NCBI RefSeq assembly: GCF_019236175.1
Contig: NZ_JAFAJM010000005.1
Location: forward strand, 1-64,000
DNA length: 64,000 nucleotides
From: Chryseobacterium sp.
GTDB taxonomy: Bacteria; Bacteroidota; Bacteroidia; Flavobacteriales; Weeksellaceae
Direction: 5' to 3'
Part shown: in pieces, positions 36,523 to 44,223 of the stretch
Layout: each line of letters starts with the position of its first letter
Position numbering within the stretch: the first letter of the stretch is position 1
Program-made: the position numbers and the translations under genes
Notes under the pieces: model-generated
The model's database searches: none
What the model saw: only the letters and a program-made list of their open reading frames with translations
Told to the model about the DNA's origin: nothing

Positions 36523-36561
36523 TAAAAAAGAGGAAGGTTATTTCAGACCCTCCTCTTTTTT
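36523..36561. terminator. Bidirectional terminator
   Basis: AAAAAAGAGGA pairs with TCCTCTTTTTT around a loop, between the bestrophin gene (plus) and the lrp-type gene (minus). Confidence 0.8.
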
Positions 36562-36564
36562 ATT

Positions 36565-37023
36565 TTATAAAGCAATTGCCGTTGTATTTTTCACTTCGGA
36601 AATCATAAATGAACTGTGTGTACTGGCAATATGCTGAAGAGTAGTAAGCTTTGTCAGCATAAAACTACGGTAGTCTTCAATATCTTTCACTCCTATTTTG
36701 AGAATATAATCATAGTCTCCGCTCACATGAAAACATTCTGTAACTTCCTGAAGATTCATCACTTCTTTTTCGAACTGTAATACAAATTCTTTTTTATGCT
36801 GTGTTAGTTTCACATGACACAAAGCAATAAAATTCCTATGGATTCTGCTCCTGTCCAATAAAGCTACATATTTTGAAATAACTCCGGCATTTTCCATCTT
36901 TTTTACCCGTTCATAAACTGCTGTAACAGATAAACCGAGCTTACCGGACAGTTCTTTGGTGGTTTGTTTACAATCTTCCTGTAAAAATACAAGAAGTTTT
37001 TTGTCAGTTTCGTCAAGTTCCAT
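36565..37023 (-). CDS. Lrp/AsnC family transcriptional regulator
   Basis: A 152-residue protein with an N-terminal helix-turn-helix (KLLVFLQEDCKQTTKELSGKL GLSVTAVYERVKKMENAGVI, residues about 8-50) and a C-terminal RAM ligand-binding domain (VMNLQEVTECFHVSGDYDYILKI, then LTTLQHIASTHSSFMI). Lrp proteins bind amino acids and control amino-acid metabolism. It is divergent from a PLP sulfur-amino-acid enzyme, and a palindrome lies in the shared gap, so that gene is the likely target, perhaps with a sulfur amino acid as ligand (inference). Confidence 0.93.
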   Translation of the reverse strand: MELDETDKKLLVFLQEDCKQTTKELSGKLGLSVTAVYERVKKMENAGVISKYVALLDRSRIHRNFIALCHVKLTQHKKEFVLQFEKEVMNLQEVTECFHVSGDYDYILKIGVKDIEDYRSFMLTKLTTLQHIASTHSSFMISEVKNTTAIAL

Positions 37024-37107
37024 AGATAAATTTTTGGTGAAAATTTAATATCACCGAAGATACTAAATATATTTTCTAAATAAACAATGATTTTTAGTTT
37101 TATATTC

Positions 37108-37125
37108 TATAAATTCAAATTTATA
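37108..37125. promoter_or_regulatory. Palindrome in the lrp / PLP-enzyme divergent promoter
   Basis: TATAAATT-CA-AATTTATA: two perfect 8-base arms around CA. It lies in the 150-base gap between the divergent genes, 56 bases before the ATG at 37181. Lrp-family sites are typically AT-rich palindromes of about 15 bases, so this is a candidate operator. Confidence 0.5.
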
Positions 37126-37180
37126 TTGTAATAATTATGAAATTAACGCAATTTAGGCCTGTAAAATAAAAACAATGCTT

Positions 37181-38407
37181 ATGGAAAATTTTAATGCAGC
37201 CAATGAAATCCAGGATCTTCAGTATTTTGGTGAATTCGGTGGAGTGAACCCATCCATCTCTGACAGCTCTACCTATACTTTCCTTTCTGCCAAAACAATG
37301 TTTGATACTTTTGAGGGCAATGCTGAAGGATGTTATCTGTACTCAAGACATTCATCTCCGATGAATCTTTACCTGGCTCAGGCTCTGGCAAAATTAGAAA
37401 ATACAGAATCAGCGAATGTTACGGCTTCCGGAATGGGGGCTATTACATCTGTTCTGATGCAGGTATGCAAAAGCGGTGATCACATTATTTCCAGCAGAAC
37501 GATCTATGGTGGAACCTATGCTTTTCTGAAGAATTTCCTGCCTTCATTTCATGTTGAAACCTCTTTTGTAGATATCGGAAATTTTGAAGCTGTTGAAAAC
37601 TCTATTAAGCCTAATACCAAAGTAATCTATTGTGAAAGTGTTAGTAATCCGCTTCTTGAAGTAGCTGATCTTAAAAAACTTTCAGCACTCTGTAAAAAGC
37701 ACAATTTAAAACTGATTGTAGACAATACATTCTCTCCGCTTTCTATTTCTCCAACATTGTTTGGAGCAGATATTGTGATCCACAGCTTAACAAAATTTAT
37801 CAACGGAAGCAGTGATACTGTAGGTGGCGTATATTGTGGAACTCAGGAATTTATTAATGATACTAAGAATGTAAACTCAGGAGCATGTATGCTTCTTGGT
37901 CCTACAATGGATAGCTTCAGATCTGCAAGTATTTTAAAAAATCTGAGAACACTTCATATCAGAATTAAACAACACAGCTACAATGCAATGTACCTGGCTG
38001 AGAGATTTGAAAGAGACGGCCTGAAAATATCTTATCCCGGCTTACCATCCCATAAAAACCATGAACTTATGAAAAGTATGATTCATGAGGAATACGGATA
38101 CGGAGGATTATTAACATTAGATGCAGGTACTACAGAAAAAGCTAATGAACTTATGGAACTTATGCAGGAAGAAAACCTAGGCTATCTTGCTGTAAGTTTA
38201 GGATTCTATAAAACACTGTTCTCCTGTTCAGGAAAATCTACCTCATCTGAGATTCCGGAAGAAGAACGAACTTCTATAGGTATTTCTGACGGGCTGATCA
38301 GATTCTCAATCGGGCTGGATCATGATATAAAACGAACCTACCACAAAATGAAAGAATGCATGCTGAAAGTAGGTATTCTTAACCATGAAAACATTTCTAT
38401 ACTCTAA
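37181..38407 (+). CDS. Cys/Met-metabolism PLP enzyme (methionine gamma-lyase-like)
   Basis: A 408-residue fold-type I PLP enzyme starting at ATG 37181 (MENFNAANEI). Cofactor residues are visible: the Lys in VIHSLTKFINGSSD (near 205), TASGMGAI and KLIVDNTFSPL with the cofactor Asp. The family cleaves or forms C-S bonds in methionine, cystathionine or homocysteine. In characterised methionine gamma-lyases the active site has Tyr-Gly-Cys (TLYGCTFAF in Pseudomonas putida), but here it is TIYGGTYAF, so the Cys is Gly. The exact substrate is therefore open. It is transcribed divergently from an Lrp regulator, and a terminator follows. Confidence 0.9.
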   Translation: MENFNAANEIQDLQYFGEFGGVNPSISDSSTYTFLSAKTMFDTFEGNAEGCYLYSRHSSPMNLYLAQALAKLENTESANVTASGMGAITSVLMQVCKSGDHIISSRTIYGGTYAFLKNFLPSFHVETSFVDIGNFEAVENSIKPNTKVIYCESVSNPLLEVADLKKLSALCKKHNLKLIVDNTFSPLSISPTLFGADIVIHSLTKFINGSSDTVGGVYCGTQEFINDTKNVNSGACMLLGPTMDSFRSASILKNLRTLHIRIKQHSYNAMYLAERFERDGLKISYPGLPSHKNHELMKSMIHEEYGYGGLLTLDAGTTEKANELMELMQEENLGYLAVSLGFYKTLFSCSGKSTSSEIPEEERTSIGISDGLIRFSIGLDHDIKRTYHKMKECMLKVGILNHENISIL

Positions 38408-38420
38408 TTTTATTGTTAAT

Positions 38421-38450
38421 AAAAGCTGCCTTTCGGCAGCTTTTATTTTT
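38421..38450. terminator. Terminator after the PLP enzyme gene
   Basis: AAAAGCTGCC pairs with GGCAGCTTTT around a TTTC loop; T-rich on both strands. It also serves the convergent glycosyltransferase gene. Confidence 0.92.
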
Positions 38451-39447
38451 TATGGTAATGATGAGGAAAAGCATCCTCCGGTCTCATTTTAAAAACATTT
38501 AAGAGAATCCAGGATTTCAGAAAACCATAGCCATATGAAAACATCTGAATATAAGTTGAAATAACTGCCATACCGGCAATACTTATGTTTTTAGTCAATA
38601 ATAAAGCATGGAAAAGAACCAGAAAAGTGTAAAGACCATAAAAAGTCAGAATAATCCCTTTTCCAAGAATAAAGTATTCTAAAAATCCCATAATATAGCC
38701 TAACATAAATAAGGTAGGAAAAGCAAAGGAAATCTTTACATAATTGGGATGCCTCTGATTCAGAATAGGCCTTGCACATCCGAACTGATAGACCTGCTTG
38801 GAGAATTTACCAAAATCAACTCTGCGTTTATGATAAACTGCAATATCATTAAAAAACGCAGTCGTATATCCATTTTCCCAAAGCGTCATTGATAAATCCG
38901 GATCTTCCCCTATTCTCATTTCTGAAAATCCGCCTACTTTATTAAAAACTTCTTTTTTCACTCCCATATTAAAGCTTCTGGGCTGAAATTTGGAAACAGC
39001 CTTCTTGCTGCCTCTGATCCCTCCGGTTGTAAAAACAGAAGTCATAGAATACGAAATTGCTTTCTGCATCAGATTAAAACCTTTATGGGCCTTATCTGCA
39101 CCACCAAAAGCGTCACACGGAATCGTCTGAATATCTTTTTTAATATGCTCGATATAGTCTTTCTCAACGATCACATCACTGTCTACAAAAACCAGCCATT
39201 CATTCGCTGCTCTTGCCGCACCATAGTTTCTTGTCAGTCCCGGTCCGGAATTATCCTTTCTGAAATATTTAATATCCAGAATCTCTTCAAAATTCTTTAT
39301 TGTAGGTTTCAGATCGATAACAGAGCCATCGTCAACGATAATAATTTCAAATTCTTTATCCGTTTGCAGGGTAAGTGAAGTCAGCAACTCGAAAAGCTCA
39401 TCCTTTCGGTTGTAAATAGCAACAATAATGGAAATACTAGGTTTCAA
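38443..39447 (-). CDS. Family 2 glycosyltransferase, membrane-associated
   Basis: A 334-residue GT-A enzyme. SIIVAIYNRKDELFELLTSL opens the nucleotide-binding fold, IIIVDDGS carries the first Asp, and VFVDSDVIVEKDYI gives the metal-binding DxD. The C-terminal part (about 230-310) has two or three membrane helices, so it works at the inner face of the inner membrane, probably on a surface polysaccharide or glycolipid. The start codon is TTG: no upstream ATG exists, and the family usually starts exactly here. A promoter with TTTG, a 20-base spacer and TAATTTTG lies just upstream. Confidence 0.9.
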   Translation of the reverse strand: MKPSISIIVAIYNRKDELFELLTSLTLQTDKEFEIIIVDDGSVIDLKPTIKNFEEILDIKYFRKDNSGPGLTRNYGAARAANEWLVFVDSDVIVEKDYIEHIKKDIQTIPCDAFGGADKAHKGFNLMQKAISYSMTSVFTTGGIRGSKKAVSKFQPRSFNMGVKKEVFNKVGGFSEMRIGEDPDLSMTLWENGYTTAFFNDIAVYHKRRVDFGKFSKQVYQFGCARPILNQRHPNYVKISFAFPTLFMLGYIMGFLEYFILGKGIILTFYGLYTFLVLFHALLLTKNISIAGMAVISTYIQMFSYGYGFLKSWILLNVFKMRPEDAFPHHYHKK

Positions 39448-39460
39448 ATTGAAAATTTTT

Positions 39461-39492
39461 CAAAATTACTTATTCACAGGAGAAACTACAAA
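39461..39492 (-). promoter_or_regulatory. Promoter of the glycosyltransferase gene
   Basis: On the minus strand TTTG (39492-39489), a 20-base spacer and TAATTTTG (39468-39461) match both Bacteroidota promoter elements. The TTG start codon begins about 14 bases after the box, so the leader is a few bases long. Confidence 0.65.
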
Positions 39493-39535
39493 CAGTTTGA
39501 CAGCTTCTTCTGAGAAATTAACTCTATTAGGCTTC

Positions 39536-39946
39536 TTAAATAAATATCCCTGATTTAAAATAGATACAAAATACCAGTGAAATCATAAATACAATAACTG
39601 AGCAGCTAAAAAGTATCAGTTTAAAGAGACTTTTAAAATAATAAACTTCCAGTACATGCAAAATAAAAAACAGCAAAAACGAAATAGCCAGCCCTATTAA
39701 AGAGCCGATAATTATTGTCTGTGTATGATTTTCTGCAGGTAACGGACCTTGAAAGGCAATAAAGAAAAAAAAAGCTGCTGTTACAATGAAACGGAGACTG
39801 ACCTTTTCAGTATAATATTTATATTTTCGGGTCTTCCTATTGTGTTTTTTAATTTCATTTTCAAAACCTCCAGGATTGGCCCCTGAGCTCAAAGAGCTGA
39901 CACCGTCCACAAAAACATCCAAAAAATCAAAAAAGCTCCAGCTCAT
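39536..39946 (-). CDS. Hypothetical membrane protein, three or four helices
   Basis: A 136-residue protein. The N-terminus is soluble and Ser/Gly-rich (VDGVSSLSSGANPGGFENEI). Then come a basic segment (KKHNRKTRKYKYYTEKV) and three hydrophobic helices (FIVTAAFFFFIAFQG; IIIGSLIGLAISFLLFFILH; LILFSCSVIVFMISLVFCI). No family is recognised. It starts 19 bases after the THUMP methyltransferase stop on the same strand, so it is probably in that transcript; the meaning of the link is unclear. Confidence 0.65.
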   Translation of the reverse strand: MSWSFFDFLDVFVDGVSSLSSGANPGGFENEIKKHNRKTRKYKYYTEKVSLRFIVTAAFFFFIAFQGPLPAENHTQTIIIGSLIGLAISFLLFFILHVLEVYYFKSLFKLILFSCSVIVFMISLVFCIYFKSGIFI

Positions 39947-39965
39947 ATTTTTTTATCATCAAAAA

Positions 39966-41129
39966 TTATTTCCCTTCTAATTTATGCACTTTCTTTGTTC
40001 CTTCATACATTTCATACTGCAAAAATCTGGTTTCCAGCTTACCATTGAAAAGTTTAATCTTTCTCGAAGGACGTAACCCTATTTTTTTCACGGCTTCAAG
40101 ATCGGAAGAAATCAGCCAGGCCAGTGTATTAGGATAGCTTGTTTTAAAGGTATCCCCTATCTTTTTATAGAAATCATCATCATTAATGGAAATTCTCTCA
40201 TCATAAGGAGGATTAAACACCATCAATAATGGGAAAAGTTCTTTTTTAGAATCAAAGAAATTCTGCTTTTTGATCTCAATGACATCTTCCATTTCTGCAG
40301 CTTCAACATTGATTCTTGCTGCATTCAGCATTCTGGCATCAATATCATATCCTACAATTTTCCCGTCAAACTGCCTCACTCTGTTGATTCTGAATTCCTT
40401 AATTTTTGCAAATAAGTCAGCATCATAATTACTCCAATTCTGAAATGCAAATCTTCTTCTGAAAATCTGAGCCGGAAGATCAAGGGCTATCATTGCCGCT
40501 TCAATCAATAATGTTCCGGAACCGCACATCGGATCAAGGAAATTTCCTTTTCCGTCCCAGCCGGCCAGTTGAAGCATTCCGCTTGCCAGCACTTCATTGA
40601 TCGGGGCTTCACCCTGCTCTCTTCTATACCCTCTTTTAAATAAAGGATCTCCGGATGAATCTAAAGAAATTATGACCAGTTCCCTGTCAATATGAAGATG
40701 GAACTTGATATCCGGATTTTTAGTTTCTACATTCGGACGTCTTTTAAATTTTTCCTGAAAATAATCCACAATAGCATCTTTCATCTTTAAAGTCACAAAT
40801 TGTGAATGCTTAAAAGTTTCAGAATTCACCGTCGAATCTATTGAAAAAGACTGATCAACATCCATAAAATCTTCCCATGGAAATTTAAAAAGCCTGTCAT
40901 AGAACTGATGTTGGTTAAAGGCTTTAAACTCATGAATAGGCACTAAAATTTTCAGCGCTGTTCTGGCCGAATAATTTATTTTGTAAAGAAAACCAAGATC
41001 TCCTTCACAATTGACCGCCCTATTCTTAATTTCAACATTTCTTCCACCTAATTTTTTAATTTCTTCTGCAAGAATCTGCTCCAGTCCGAAGAATGTTTTT
41101 ATCTGAATTTTTATATTTTCCGTATCCAT
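39966..41129 (-). CDS. THUMP-domain RNA methyltransferase (RlmL N-half-like)
   Basis: A 387-residue enzyme. Residues about 1-155 form a ferredoxin-like plus THUMP RNA-binding domain (TFFGLEQILAEEIKKLGGRN ... GDLGFLYKINYSARTALKIL). The methyltransferase has motif I LDPMCGSGTLLIEAAMIA (near 196), motif II region VGYDIDARMLNAARIN and the catalytic NPPYDERI (near 305). This set matches the RlmL/YcbY m2G2445 23S rRNA methyltransferase N-terminal half and related bacterial enzymes. The target base is not provable from sequence. It leads a two-gene transcript. Confidence 0.88.
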   Translation of the reverse strand: MDTENIKIQIKTFFGLEQILAEEIKKLGGRNVEIKNRAVNCEGDLGFLYKINYSARTALKILVPIHEFKAFNQHQFYDRLFKFPWEDFMDVDQSFSIDSTVNSETFKHSQFVTLKMKDAIVDYFQEKFKRRPNVETKNPDIKFHLHIDRELVIISLDSSGDPLFKRGYRREQGEAPINEVLASGMLQLAGWDGKGNFLDPMCGSGTLLIEAAMIALDLPAQIFRRRFAFQNWSNYDADLFAKIKEFRINRVRQFDGKIVGYDIDARMLNAARINVEAAEMEDVIEIKKQNFFDSKKELFPLLMVFNPPYDERISINDDDFYKKIGDTFKTSYPNTLAWLISSDLEAVKKIGLRPSRKIKLFNGKLETRFLQYEMYEGTKKVHKLEGK

Positions 41130-41228
41130 AAATAAGAATTAAAAGTTTTAAAACACTAACAACCAACACATTGAACACCCAACCAATGACCTAATTGAAT
41201 TTTTCAATCTTTTAATGTTGTAAAATAC

Positions 41229-41262
41229 TTTGCTTTTAACCGCACAAATTTAGTTATTTTTG
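41229..41262 (+). promoter_or_regulatory. Promoter of the methyltransferase-ZIP transporter pair
   Basis: TTTG (41229-41232), a 22-base spacer and TATTTTTG (41255-41262). The ATG at 41267 is five bases after the box, so the transcript would be nearly leaderless. Confidence 0.65.
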
Positions 41263-41266
41263 CATT

Positions 41267-41992
41267 ATGGAATGGTTTGAATCTTGGTTTGATACCCCTT
41301 ATTATCATCTGCTTTATAGCAACAGAGACTATACAGAAGCCGAAAACTTCATCACAAAACTTACTGCGGACCTTCAGCTTCCGCCCAATTCCAAAATCAT
41401 AGATCTTGCTTGTGGTAAGGGAAGACACTCCGTTTTTCTGAATAAACTAGGATATGATGTTTTGGGACTGGATCTGTCAAGACAGAGCATTGAATCTGAT
41501 AAACAATTTGAAAATCAAACATTGATTTTTGAAGTGCATGACATGAGAAATCCAATCGATGCTGATCCTATGGATGCCGTATTCAACTTATTTACCAGCT
41601 TTGGATACTTTGATAACGAGAATGACGATAAAAAGGTCTTCCAGTCTGTATATAATGTACTGAAACCCGGAGGATATTTCGTGCTGGATTATCTTAATGA
41701 AGAATATGTCAGAAAAAATATGATCCCTGAAAGCCATGTAACACGAGGAGACATTGACTTTAAAATCCTTAAAAAGATTGAAGGCAGACACGTGATCAAG
41801 GATATCCGTTTCGAAGCAGACGGTAAAACATTTCATTTTTTTGAAAAAGTAAAACTTCATACTCTGGAAGCCATCAATGCTTATGCTTCAGAATGCGGTT
41901 TTGAAAGAATAAAAATCTGGGGAGATTATCAGCTGAATGAATTTGACAGAGAAAACTCTCCGCGTTGCATCAATTTATTTAAGAAAAAATAA
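41267..41992 (+). CDS. Class I SAM-dependent methyltransferase
   Basis: A 241-residue protein with a clear SAM-binding motif I (KIIDLACGKGRHSVFLNKLG, near 42-60), motif II DVLGLDLS and the post-motif FNLFTSFGYFDNENDD. The substrate is unknown; the family is broad (small-molecule or tRNA methyltransferases). Its stop overlaps the start of the ZIP transporter gene by one base (TAATG), so the two are translationally coupled, an unusual pairing. Confidence 0.85.
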   Translation: MEWFESWFDTPYYHLLYSNRDYTEAENFITKLTADLQLPPNSKIIDLACGKGRHSVFLNKLGYDVLGLDLSRQSIESDKQFENQTLIFEVHDMRNPIDADPMDAVFNLFTSFGYFDNENDDKKVFQSVYNVLKPGGYFVLDYLNEEYVRKNMIPESHVTRGDIDFKILKKIEGRHVIKDIRFEADGKTFHFFEKVKLHTLEAINAYASECGFERIKIWGDYQLNEFDRENSPRCINLFKKK

Positions 41993-42708
41993 TGACCACA
42001 GTACTTTTACTGATTTTAAGTGTAATCGCAGGGGTATTTCTGGGGAAACATTTTGGTAAAAAAGAAAAACTGGCTAAAAATCTACTGATTCTAAGTGCCG
42101 GTTTTCTGATTACCATCTGTCTGAACGAAGTCTTTCCTGAGGTCTATACTTCCAATGCAGGCAGCAGCCTCGGAATATTCGTCATCGCAGGAGTTCTTCT
42201 TCAGATGATTCTGGAAGCTTTAACCAAGGGGTTTGAGCACGGACACTTCCATCACCATAATGAACACAACATCCTTCCCATAGCTTTAATGGTAGGACTA
42301 TTTATCCATGCATTTATTGAAGGAATCCCCCTTGCGAACGAAAAACATGAATTATCACCCTATCTTTTGGGAATTTTATTTCATAATCTTCCGATCTCTT
42401 TTATTTTGGGTGCCTTCCTGTTTAACAGGAAAGATGAATCGAGAAACACATCCTCTTACCCTTCTTTACTGATTGTGGCTCTTTTCTCTTTAGCCTCTCC
42501 AATGGGAATGTTACTGGGAAATTATTTTAATCCGGACTTACAACCTTATTTCTTAGCTATCGTAGGCGGAATCTTTCTTCATATTTCATCAGTGATTATT
42601 TTTGAAAGTAATAAAAACCACAATATAGATTGGGTAAAAATAGGTTTGGTAGTACTGGGAGTCTCCCTTGCGCTCATCATGCATATCTTTCATCATCATC
42701 CTCATTAA
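41992..42708 (+). CDS. ZIP-family metal transporter
   Basis: A 238-residue protein with eight likely helices. A His-rich cytoplasmic loop (HGHFHHHNEHN, about 83-93) precedes the paired transport helices carrying HAFIEGIPLANE and HNLPISFILGAF, with the metal-binding His, Asn and Glu of the ZIP family. It should move Zn2+ or a related divalent cation into the cytoplasm; the exact metal is unknown. It overlaps the methyltransferase stop by one base and is followed by a strong terminator. Confidence 0.88.
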   Translation: MTTVLLLILSVIAGVFLGKHFGKKEKLAKNLLILSAGFLITICLNEVFPEVYTSNAGSSLGIFVIAGVLLQMILEALTKGFEHGHFHHHNEHNILPIALMVGLFIHAFIEGIPLANEKHELSPYLLGILFHNLPISFILGAFLFNRKDESRNTSSYPSLLIVALFSLASPMGMLLGNYFNPDLQPYFLAIVGGIFLHISSVIIFESNKNHNIDWVKIGLVVLGVSLALIMHIFHHHPH

Positions 42709-42727
42709 AAATATTTTGACGACATAA

Positions 42728-42754
42728 AAAAGCTCCGGAATATCCGGAGCTTTT
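42728..42754. terminator. Bidirectional terminator
   Basis: AAAAGCTCCGGA pairs with TCCGGAGCTTTT around ATA, between the ZIP gene and the convergent porin gene. Confidence 0.95.
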
Positions 42755-42774
42755 ATTGTTATAGAAATCAGAAA

Positions 42775-44193
42775 TTAGAATTTCCATCCAAAGGTAAGGA
42801 AGAAATTATTTCTGCTGTTTTTAACATCTGAAACTGCATATGCATCACTTGCCACTACATTGGTAGAAGAATTAGAATAATACGCAGTATCTATATTACT
42901 GGTCTGAATTCCTCTCATGAAAGGATTGCTGTACTTAGAAGTTATATTCTGATAAGAAGCATCTATATAGAATGCTTTGAAATCATACCCAATACCGAAA
43001 GAAACCAGGTTTCTGTTGTTCAGTATAAGATTACTGTATGACTCCTCTCCCACAGTTCCCGCACTGTTAAATCTGTCAATCGTAAGCGCATCAAAAGGAC
43101 TGGACACATAAGAATATCCTCCTCTTAATCTAAGTTGTTGAATTCTGTATTCTGCTCCAAGTCTCAGCTCGGATAAGTTTTTGTAATTTGCTTTAAAGAA
43201 ATCATTAATTTCTCTCTCAGCCGGACCGTATACTTTATAATCAGGTTTCGTAAGCCCTAAGGTATAGTCTACGTTCAAAGAGAAATTCTTATTGGCTACA
43301 AATGCAGCACTTACCGTTGCTTTAAGCGGAGAAGTGAACTTTCTTGATTCATAACCCATATCTTTTCCCGGATTCGGCTGATTGTAATAATAGGTATAAT
43401 CTCTGTCTATACTCCAGAAAGTAGGGGTCTCAAGAGTTGCTCCCACTCTGAAATTACGGCTCAATTTACCAATTACCCCTAAGGATGCTGAAAAACCTGA
43501 TGATCTTTCATAATAGGGAGTATCCTGCTTATCGAATGCTTCTATTCTCTGAGTCTGGAGGTTCTGATAAGCCAGCCTGTCAGACTGATCTACCGTCGCA
43601 TTGAAAAAATTCAATCCTGCTCCGATATAAAAGCTGTGATTATAATTAGCTCCTACCCCGAAACTCATTTTTGATAAATTTCCATATCTTGAATAAGCAT
43701 GGGCTGCCAGTGACGCTCCTGTAGAAGGATCCTTAGAATCCATATCGTAGATTACATTACTGTTACCCGGAGACTGTATTACATTATCAAGAGACTGATT
43801 AGAATAGTTAACACCAATATTAATAAACTTCCACGCTGTTCCAGTCATCAACGGAAATGAAATAATACCTCCTGCATTTCCAAGATCTCCTCTCGTTTTG
43901 CTATAGTCTAAAGTAGCACCAGCCATAGAACTGCTGTTCTTATTACCTGTAATGGATAAAGTAGCAGAAGCCTCTCCTGAAATCGCCACCCCTAAACCTG
44001 CCGGGTTCGTAAGAAGGGAACTTGCATCACCTCCTAATGCCCCGTTTGAACCAGCCATTCCATTAAATTTAGCTGAGCCCACCATCGGAGAATTAGAGTA
44101 AACATCTACAGTATTCCTTAACACAGAAACATCCTGAGCCTGCGCAAAGAAAGCTGCAGAAATACTCATTAATACTAAAGATTTTTTTAACAT
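42775..44193 (-). CDS. FadL/OmpP1-like outer membrane transport protein
   Basis: A 472-residue protein with a signal peptide (MLKKSLVLMSISAAFFAQAQ). The mature N-terminus has NSPMVGSAKFNGMAGSNGALGGDASSLLTNPAGLG, the hatch-like start of FadL/OmpP1/TodX barrels; the rest is a long series of amphipathic strands ending in FFLTFGWKF. Relatives import hydrophobic molecules such as fatty acids. The gene follows the Gly-rich lipoprotein by 30 bases on the same strand and is probably co-transcribed. Confidence 0.85.
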   Translation of the reverse strand: MLKKSLVLMSISAAFFAQAQDVSVLRNTVDVYSNSPMVGSAKFNGMAGSNGALGGDASSLLTNPAGLGVAISGEASATLSITGNKNSSSMAGATLDYSKTRGDLGNAGGIISFPLMTGTAWKFINIGVNYSNQSLDNVIQSPGNSNVIYDMDSKDPSTGASLAAHAYSRYGNLSKMSFGVGANYNHSFYIGAGLNFFNATVDQSDRLAYQNLQTQRIEAFDKQDTPYYERSSGFSASLGVIGKLSRNFRVGATLETPTFWSIDRDYTYYYNQPNPGKDMGYESRKFTSPLKATVSAAFVANKNFSLNVDYTLGLTKPDYKVYGPAEREINDFFKANYKNLSELRLGAEYRIQQLRLRGGYSYVSSPFDALTIDRFNSAGTVGEESYSNLILNNRNLVSFGIGYDFKAFYIDASYQNITSKYSNPFMRGIQTSNIDTAYYSNSSTNVVASDAYAVSDVKNSRNNFFLTFGWKF

Positions 44194-44223
44194 TATATTA
44201 TTAATAGTTTATTTACTTAAAGA

